From positions 2,962,296 to 3,026,295 of the forward strand of contig NZ_CP050191.1 of the NCBI RefSeq assembly GCF_011745145.1: a stretch of DNA of 64,000 nucleotides. Direction: 5' to 3'. Both the position numbers and the translations under genes were made by a program. Source of the stretch: Mycobacterium sp. DL440. Its GTDB lineage: Bacteria; Actinomycetota; Actinomycetes; Mycobacteriales; Mycobacteriaceae. Shown here in pieces: positions 58,695-64,000 of the stretch. Position 1 is the stretch's first letter; the number at the start of each line of letters is the position of its first letter. The notes beneath the pieces were generated by a model. That model made no database searches and was not told the origin of the DNA. It was given only the letters and a program-made list of their open reading frames with translations.

Positions 58695-59458
58695 GATGGC
58701 ACGGCGGTGTCGAGAGCAGCCACCGCATCCCGATGCCGCACAGCGAGGGCGAAGCCGTTCATCCCCCGCTCGAGGTTGCGCCGCGGCGCATCATCGGCGA
58801 CCAGAACAACCGCGCCCGCGGTCAGTGCCACCAGCATCATGAGGATCGGAGCCGCAGCGCCCGCAGCCGAGAACGCGCCGATGCGGTCATCGCCGGTGAC
58901 GCCGAGCCGGGCGCTGAGTTCCACGACCGCGTCGTGAGCGGCGGCGTGAGTCACCACCGCGTATCCGGCCTCGTCGAGCGCCCCCAGGAAGGCGGGATCA
59001 CGCGGCTCGGAGCGCGCCGGCGAGACGCCGCAGGTGCGCTCTCCGATCCTCAGCGCCTCGGAGACGGTGAGCGCAGGCAGCCAGTTGGGCGGTCCGTCGC
59101 CGGTGAACAGCGCCATCCGCACGCCTGTGTGGTCCAGAACCGGCTCAGCCGGATCGGCGGTGTCGACCGGCACACAGACGCCGCCTGCCGCCAGGATCCC
59201 CAGCGTGGCGATCACCGTATCCAGACCGGTGGGACCGACGACAGCGACCCGGTCGCCGACGCGCACACCGGCCACTGCAAGCGCACCGGACACCGCCAGC
59301 GCCTGCTCACGCAATTGCCCGTAGGTCCAGCGCGTGGTCGGTCCGAACACCGCGATGTCGTTCGGTGCGACCTGCGCATGCGCGAAGAACCCCTGGTGCA
59401 GCGGTTGGGTCGCCACTGCATGCATGGTCTGCGTAGTCGTGCGACTCACGGCGTCCAC
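58691..59458 (-). CDS. Truncated adenylation-domain-like protein, paralogue of the MbtB A domain
   Basis: 255 residues from GTG 59458, with AGGAGG 5 nt upstream. LHQGFFAHAQVAPNDIAVFG, TYGQLREQALAVSGAL and GDRVAVVGPTGLDTV align with the N-terminal subdomain of the MbtB A domain (LHSGFLANAASSPEAPAVF, TYGELRDKVLAVAAAL). Where the P-loop TSGSTGEPKG should be, the frame jumps straight into VVTHAAAH, so the ATP motif is deleted. The C-terminal half is absent. It ends overlapping mbtT by 4 nt. It is intact and in frame but should be catalytically inactive. Function unknown. Confidence 0.8.
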   Translation of the reverse strand: MDAVSRTTTQTMHAVATQPLHQGFFAHAQVAPNDIAVFGPTTRWTYGQLREQALAVSGALAVAGVRVGDRVAVVGPTGLDTVIATLGILAAGGVCVPVDTADPAEPVLDHTGVRMALFTGDGPPNWLPALTVSEALRIGERTCGVSPARSEPRDPAFLGALDEAGYAVVTHAAAHDAVVELSARLGVTGDDRIGAFSAAGAAAPILMMLVALTAGAVVLVADDAPRRNLERGMNGFALAVRHRDAVAALDTAVPS

Positions 59459-59474
59459 AACGACCTCCTGACGA

Positions 59475-59493
59475 TTAGCAAAGCCTGCCCTAA
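59475..59493 (-). promoter_or_regulatory. IdeR iron box upstream of the truncated A-domain gene
   Basis: TTAGGGCAGGCTTTGCTAA matches the IdeR consensus TTAGGTTAGGCTAACCTAA at 14 of 19 positions. It is 17 nt upstream of the GTG. The equivalent box near mbtB differs at only 2 of 19 positions. Confidence 0.7.
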
Positions 59494-59494
59494 C

Positions 59495-59513
59495 TGAAGT
59501 AACTCTAACCTTA
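59495..59513 (-). promoter_or_regulatory. Second, weaker iron box overlapping the mbtB stop
   Basis: TAAGGTTAGAGTTACTTCA matches the consensus at 13 of 19 positions and starts 20 bp from the first box. It includes the mbtB stop codon at 59511-59513. Confidence 0.45.
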
Positions 59514-62500
59514 GTTGCCGAACGCGGGTTCTGGGGACGTGCGTGCCAACTCGGAGGCCACATCCGCGCTGTCCATGCCTGTGACCTCCAGATACAGCTC
59601 TGACACCAGCTGCAGACGGTCCGAGCCCGCCTCCCGGCCCGCCAACAGCGCGGCCATCTTCGCGACCGTTCGTGCCGCGAAGACGTCGGCGACCATGACG
59701 GTCGAGGTGTCCAGCCAGTCCCGGATCCGGGCCACCAGCTGCGTACCCAGTACCGAGTCCCCGCCGAGGGCGAAGAAATCGTCGTCGACCCCGACACCGG
59801 ACTGCTTGAGAACGTCCCCGACGATCGCGCACAGGGCCGTTTCCAGCGGGCCCGACGGCGCCCGATAGCCCCTGGTCTCCGGAGCACCGAGTGCGGTGAG
59901 CATCCGGACCGCCGCGGTGCGGTCGGTCTTGCCGCGGGCGTAGGGAATCTCGTCAGCGACCACGAGAACCTGCGGGATCATGTGCGCGGGCACCCACTCC
60001 GCCATGGCGGTCGCGACCGCGCCGGCGTCGAGACCCGCCCGGTCCGCACGGACCACTGCACCGAGCAGATCGTGGCCGCCGTCGACCGGCACCAGCACCG
60101 CAACGGCCGCGTCCACTCCCGGAACGCGGCACAACGCGCCCTCGACCTCACCCAGCTCGATGCGGAAGCCGCTCACCTTGATCCGGTGATCGGCCCGCCC
60201 GACGAATTCCAGCGTGCCGTCGGGCCAGGTCCGAACCAAGTCCCCGGTGCGGTACCAGCGGCGCCCGTCGTGCTCGACGAACCGTTCGGCGGTCAGGTCG
60301 GGCCGGCCCCGGTACCCGCGGGCGATGCCCCGACCGCCGACCCAGAGCTCACCCGGGACCCAATCGGCGCAATCCTCGCCCCGCGTGTCGACCACGCGGC
60401 AGCAGTTGTTGGTCAGCGGGACGCCGAATGGCACCGAGGTCCAGTGCGGCGGCAGTGCATCCTCGTCGAATCCGACTTCGAAGATGGTGTTGTGGGTCGC
60501 GGTCTCAGTGGCCCCGCCCAGGCCGGCGAAGCGCACGCGCGGCGACGCGGTACGCAACGCGCGCACCAGGTCCGGACGCACCCAATCGCCGCCGGTGGGT
60601 ACCACCCGCAGCGAGGAAAGCGAACCGCCATCCCTGGCAGTGCTGGATGCGCCGGCTGCGCCACCGGCGGCGACGAGCATCTCCAGCCAGCCGGTCAGGA
60701 AGTGCAGGACGCTGACCTGATGCTCGTCGATCAGCTTGACCCAGACGTCCGGATCGCGGCGCTGCTCCTCGTCGACGACCACCATCGACCCACCCGAGCG
60801 CAAGGTCCCGTAGACATCGATCACCGACAGATCGCACTCCAGGTGCGACAGCGCCAGGCACCGGTCAGCCGGACCGATCTCGAAATGGTCGTTGATGAAC
60901 TCGATGGTGTTCATCGCCGCGTCGTGGGTGATCTCGACACCCTTGGGCTCGCCGGTGGAGCCGGACGTGAACAACACGTACGCCAGATCGTCCGGGGTGG
61001 CCGCGACCGGCTCGAAATGTACTGGATCACCGATGATCTCGGCGTCAGCAACGGTCAAGTGCGGCAGGTCGGGATGTTCCGACCCCGAACCACAGATCAG
61101 GGCGAAGTCCACCCCGCCGGTGTGCAGGATGCGCGCGGCCCGATCGGCGGGCTGATCCACCCCGACCGGCAGGTACGCGGCGCCGACCATCGAGATGGCC
61201 AGCAGCGCGATGACCTGCTCGACGCTCTTGGGGCCCAGCACCGCGACCACCTCGCCGCGGCACACGCCGCGGGTTTGCAGGGCAGCCGCCACGGCCAGCA
61301 CCTTGTCCCGCAGCTCGCCGTAGGTGAGATCGCCGGCGCTACAGAACACGGCGGGCGCCTCCGGGCTGGAGGCTGCGTTGGCCAGGAACCCGGAATGCAG
61401 CACGTCGCCACTGGGCGTCGACTTCGACGCGTTCAGCCCAGCCCGCACCCGGCGTTGCCGCTCGGAGGCCGCGGGCGGGTCGGGCGCATCCCAGGCCGCG
61501 TCGTCGGTGGCCAGGCGGCGCAGTTCGGCCAGGTGGTAGGCGAACATGGCCTCGGCCACTCCCGGCCGGAACGCCTCGACCCGGACGTCCCAGTTGATCA
61601 TCAGACCTTCGGCGAGCGGGGTCGCCTGAGCATCGATAAGCACCTGCGGCCCCTGCGAAATGGTCCACACCGGCGCTCCGAAGTGGTCGGTGACGTCACC
61701 GGCGAACAGGTCGCCCAGGCCCAGCGCGCTCGTGTAGACGATGGTGGCCAGGGTTTGGCTGCCGCGGTGGCGGCTCACGTCGCGCAGTACGTCAAGTCCC
61801 GACACCGAGGAATGGGCGGCAGTCGCGTGCAGCGTCTCCTGCACCACCCTGGCCCGTTTCATGGCCGTATCGGCTCCGGCCAGGTCGATGTCGAGCAACA
61901 GCGAGGACGTGAAGTCACCAACCAGCTTGTCCACATCGGGGTGATACGGCTCCCTGCCGAACATCGGCAGGTTGAGCAGGAACCTGGACTGCGTCGACCA
62001 GTGCGCCAGCGCGTTGGCGTAGGACGCCCCGACCGCCATGGCAGCAGTGATGCCGCGTCGCTGCGCCGCCGCGAACAACGCGTCGCGGGTCGGCACGTCG
62101 AGGGTTTCCCAGAGCCGGATGCTGCGGTGCGGGTTGTGCTGATCGGACAGCGGAACCAGTGGCAGCGCAGGCGCATCCGGCAGATCGGGCACCCGCTCGG
62201 CCCACCACTTCACGTCCTCTTGCGACGGCGGCGGCACCGACGCCGTCAGCCGGGCCCGGTATTCGCGGTATGTGTAGCCGAGGTCGGGCAGGTCGGCGCC
62301 GCGGTAGAACGCGGCCAGATCAGCCATGAAATTGCGGTAACTCACCGCATCCCCACACTGCATGTCCATATCAACATGGAGACGCGTGCATCCATCAGGC
62401 AGCAGAGACAGGCTCAGCTGCAGCACCTCATCGTGCAGCATCTGATGAGACTTGGATTCCCTGGTCAACTCCAACTGCGCTTGTGCCGCAGCCTCATCCA

Positions 62501-63029
62501 GGTCGCGCAGGTCGTAGACGGTGACCGGTAGCGGCCGGTCGCCGATGCGCTGGGTGCCGTCGGGCAGGATCTCGACCCGCAGCATCGGGTGGCGTGCAGC
62601 CAGTTTGTCCGCCGCCGTCTGCAGACGCTGCGGATCGACACCGGCGCCGTCGAATTCGACGTACAGATGGGCACCGACGCCACCCAGCTGCTGGTCCTGG
62701 TTGCGGCCCACCCAGAAGGCGTGCTGGATCGGGGCCAGCGGGAAAGTGTCACTTTCCTCACCGGCGATGTCCGGGACGGACGCTTCGGCGGGTGTATCAG
62801 GAGCGTGCTCGGCGACCAGATCGATCCAGGCCGCGACGGTGGGATTGGCTGCCAGCGCCGAGAATCCGACGTTGATGCCCTGCTTACGCCAGCGGCCGGA
62901 CAGCGACATCATGCGGATCGAATCGAGCCCGGAGGCAATCAGGTCGGCGTCCGGATCGACAGCGTCGGGGCTGACCCCCAGGAGTTCGGCGACCTCGTCG
63001 CGGACCGTCTGGGAGCTCGTCGCCACCAC
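59511..63029 (-). CDS. mbtB: Mycobactin NRPS MbtB (ArCP-Cy-A-PCP)
   Basis: 1172 residues from GTG 63029, with GGAGGA 7 nt upstream. Aryl-carrier domain with Ser37 in LIASGLDSIRM. Cyclisation domain (about 90-520) with the DxxxxD core at about 218 in VDMDMQCGDAVSY. A domain (about 545-1050) with FTSGSTGEPKG. PCP Ser1092 in LGGDSVLGTQL. It receives salicylate from MbtA, adds Ser or Thr and cyclises it to the oxazoline. No C-terminal thioesterase, unlike M. tuberculosis. Divergent from mbtA, with iron boxes between. Confidence 0.95.
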   Translation of the reverse strand: MVATSSQTVRDEVAELLGVSPDAVDPDADLIASGLDSIRMMSLSGRWRKQGINVGFSALAANPTVAAWIDLVAEHAPDTPAEASVPDIAGEESDTFPLAPIQHAFWVGRNQDQQLGGVGAHLYVEFDGAGVDPQRLQTAADKLAARHPMLRVEILPDGTQRIGDRPLPVTVYDLRDLDEAAAQAQLELTRESKSHQMLHDEVLQLSLSLLPDGCTRLHVDMDMQCGDAVSYRNFMADLAAFYRGADLPDLGYTYREYRARLTASVPPPSQEDVKWWAERVPDLPDAPALPLVPLSDQHNPHRSIRLWETLDVPTRDALFAAAQRRGITAAMAVGASYANALAHWSTQSRFLLNLPMFGREPYHPDVDKLVGDFTSSLLLDIDLAGADTAMKRARVVQETLHATAAHSSVSGLDVLRDVSRHRGSQTLATIVYTSALGLGDLFAGDVTDHFGAPVWTISQGPQVLIDAQATPLAEGLMINWDVRVEAFRPGVAEAMFAYHLAELRRLATDDAAWDAPDPPAASERQRRVRAGLNASKSTPSGDVLHSGFLANAASSPEAPAVFCSAGDLTYGELRDKVLAVAAALQTRGVCRGEVVAVLGPKSVEQVIALLAISMVGAAYLPVGVDQPADRAARILHTGGVDFALICGSGSEHPDLPHLTVADAEIIGDPVHFEPVAATPDDLAYVLFTSGSTGEPKGVEITHDAAMNTIEFINDHFEIGPADRCLALSHLECDLSVIDVYGTLRSGGSMVVVDEEQRRDPDVWVKLIDEHQVSVLHFLTGWLEMLVAAGGAAGASSTARDGGSLSSLRVVPTGGDWVRPDLVRALRTASPRVRFAGLGGATETATHNTIFEVGFDEDALPPHWTSVPFGVPLTNNCCRVVDTRGEDCADWVPGELWVGGRGIARGYRGRPDLTAERFVEHDGRRWYRTGDLVRTWPDGTLEFVGRADHRIKVSGFRIELGEVEGALCRVPGVDAAVAVLVPVDGGHDLLGAVVRADRAGLDAGAVATAMAEWVPAHMIPQVLVVADEIPYARGKTDRTAAVRMLTALGAPETRGYRAPSGPLETALCAIVGDVLKQSGVGVDDDFFALGGDSVLGTQLVARIRDWLDTSTVMVADVFAARTVAKMAALLAGREAGSDRLQLVSELYLEVTGMDSADVASELARTSPEPAFGN

Positions 63030-63047
63030 GCTTCATCCTCCAAACAA

Positions 63048-63066
63048 TTAGTAAAGGCTGCCCTAA
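63048..63066. promoter_or_regulatory. IdeR iron box in the mbtB-mbtA divergent promoter
   Basis: TTAGTAAAGGCTGCCCTAA matches the IdeR consensus at 14 of 19 positions and lies 19 nt upstream of the mbtB GTG. IdeR with ferrous iron represses siderophore genes from such sites. Confidence 0.75.
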
Positions 63067-63067
63067 C

Positions 63068-63086
63068 TTTGTGGAGGTTACCCTAT
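63068..63086. promoter_or_regulatory. Second iron box overlapping the mbtA -10 region
   Basis: TTTGTGGAGGTTACCCTAT matches the consensus at 12 of 19 positions. It begins 20 bp from the first box, the same spacing as at the other promoter. Confidence 0.45.
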
Positions 63087-63089
63087 ATT
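63084..63089 (+). promoter_or_regulatory. Candidate -10 of mbtA
   Basis: TATATT fits TANNNT and would start transcription near 63096, about 36 nt before the mbtA ATG. The second iron box covers its first bases, so IdeR binding would block it. Confidence 0.4.
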
Positions 63090-63131
63090 CGATCTGCTGA
63101 CATACCCACCCGACGGGAGCCGAGAACACCG

Positions 63132-64000
63132 ATGACCACCGGTTTTGACCGCGAACAGGACGAATTGGCAAACGGATTCACCCCGTTCCCCGAGGACCGT
63201 GCCGAGGTATACCGCGAGGCCGGGTACTGGCAGGGCAAAACTCTGGACAGCATCCTGCGCGATGGCGCCGAACGCTGGCCGGACAAGCCGGCCGTCGTCG
63301 ACGCCACCGGCAGTCACACGTTCGCCGAGCTGGACGCACTCGCCGACCGCATCGGCGCCGCGCTGACCGCCCGGGGGATCAACCCGGGCGACCGCTTCCT
63401 GGTGCAGCTGCCGAACACCCGCGAGTTCGCGGTCGCCACGTTCGGCCTGCTGCGCGCCGGAGCGGTCCCCGTCCTGTGCCTGCCCGGTCACCGGTCGGCC
63501 GAACTGGGCCATTTCGCCGAGGTCAGCGGCGCCGTCGGGCTGGTGATCCCCGACGTCATCGCCGGATTCGACCACCGCGAACTGGCCGCCCAAGTCGCCT
63601 CCGAACACCCGCGGCTGAGTCACATCCTCGTCGTCGGCGACCCCGGCAGCTTCCAATCCTGGTCGACCCTCAACGATTTCGACGATCCAGGGCCGCCGAG
63701 CATCACCGTCGACACCAGCGACCCGGCCGTACTGCTGGTGTCCGGCGGAACCACCGGGCTGCCGAAGCTCATCCCCCGCACCCATGACGACTACCTCTAC
63801 AACGCCACCGCCAGCGCTGCCCTGTGCCAGCTGACCGGCGACGACGTGTACCTGGTGACGCTGCCGGCGGCACACAACTTCCCGTTGGCCTGCCCTGGGC
63901 TACTCGGGGCACTGAGCGTCGGGGCCACCACCGTGTTCACCGAGGATCCGAGCCCGGAGTCGGCCTTTGCCGCCATCGACAAGCACCAAGTGACTGTCAC
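63132..64000 (+). CDS. mbtA: Salicyl-AMP ligase MbtA, 3' end outside window
   Basis: The first 289 residues are seen; the frame runs off the right edge. It opens FTPFPEDRAEVYREAGYW, typical of aryl acid AMP ligases (EntE/DhbE/MbtA), and has the ATP-binding SGGTTGLPKLIPRTHDDY near residue 203. Further landmarks are AAHNFPLACPGLLG and ATTVFTEDPSPE. The enzyme adenylates salicylate and loads it on the MbtB aryl carrier. It is transcribed away from mbtB. Confidence 0.95.
   Translation, partial: MTTGFDREQDELANGFTPFPEDRAEVYREAGYWQGKTLDSILRDGAERWPDKPAVVDATGSHTFAELDALADRIGAALTARGINPGDRFLVQLPNTREFAVATFGLLRAGAVPVLCLPGHRSAELGHFAEVSGAVGLVIPDVIAGFDHRELAAQVASEHPRLSHILVVGDPGSFQSWSTLNDFDDPGPPSITVDTSDPAVLLVSGGTTGLPKLIPRTHDDYLYNATASAALCQLTGDDVYLVTLPAAHNFPLACPGLLGALSVGATTVFTEDPSPESAFAAIDKHQVTV

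Noticed and set aside
58691..59458. Frameshift explanation for the truncated A-domain gene
   Set aside because: The missing C-terminal half cannot be found in another frame because mbtT starts within 4 nt of the stop. The P-loop loss is an in-frame deletion with both flanks aligned.

Overview
The window looks like a chromosomal segment of a rapidly growing mycobacterium (Mycolicibacterium-type). The evidence is high GC, frequent GTG starts, leaderless-looking promoters, and a gene order that follows a familiar Mycobacterium tuberculosis stretch. That order runs uspABC, ECF transporter, lppP-like, tRNA-Asn, dnaG, dgt, glyS, smtB-zur, uppS, recO, amiA2, era, ybeY, phoH, rsmE, dnaJ2, hrcA and then the mycobactin (mbt) locus. 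Synteny statements come from memory of that genome and were not searched. No gene-free stretch exceeds about 210 bp, and no IS element, prophage or CRISPR array was seen.

Layout. 1-7.6 kb: the 3' end of an S9 peptidase, a MerR regulator, a DUF3159 membrane protein, an amino-sugar-type ABC importer without its own ATPase (uspABC) and a DUF4349 protein. 6.7-11.4 kb: a two-gene ECF importer, then a MarR regulator with a palindromic operator leading into an MFS exporter. 11.5-17.8 kb: membrane and lipoprotein genes, an acyl-CoA dehydrogenase, tRNA-Asn and small conserved genes. 17.8-30.9 kb: housekeeping genes (dnaG, dgt, glyS, uppS, recO, amidase), with a zinc regulator pair smtB-zur behind a compact promoter/operator. 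31.1-33.6 kb: an inserted espA/E-espC-espD-like ESX-1 substrate operon between the amidase gene and era. 33.6-41.7 kb: the minus-strand era-ybeY-phoH and rsmE-dnaJ2-hrcA blocks.

42.2-64 kb is the mycobactin siderophore locus. mbtB, a small adenylation-like gene, mbtT, mbtC, mbtD, mbtE, mbtF, mbtG and mbtH run leftward as an overlapping operon. mbtA runs rightward and leaves the window. MbtA activates salicylate. MbtB loads it and forms the oxazoline. MbtE and MbtF add lysines. MbtC and MbtD supply the beta-hydroxy acyl unit. MbtG hydroxylates lysine nitrogen, MbtH supports the adenylation domains and MbtT edits. Two pairs of IdeR-type iron boxes lie in the two promoter regions.

The most unusual element is the 255-residue gene at 58691-59458, just after mbtB. 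It resembles the N-terminal part of the MbtB adenylation domain but lacks the P-loop motif and the C-terminal half. It sits behind a 32-bp copy (27/32 identical) of the mbtB operator plus ribosome-binding site. Other points of interest are MbtT with a Cys instead of Ser nucleophile, a remnant adenylation segment inside MbtE, the esp-type operon, and a pseudo-cytidine-deaminase beside era.
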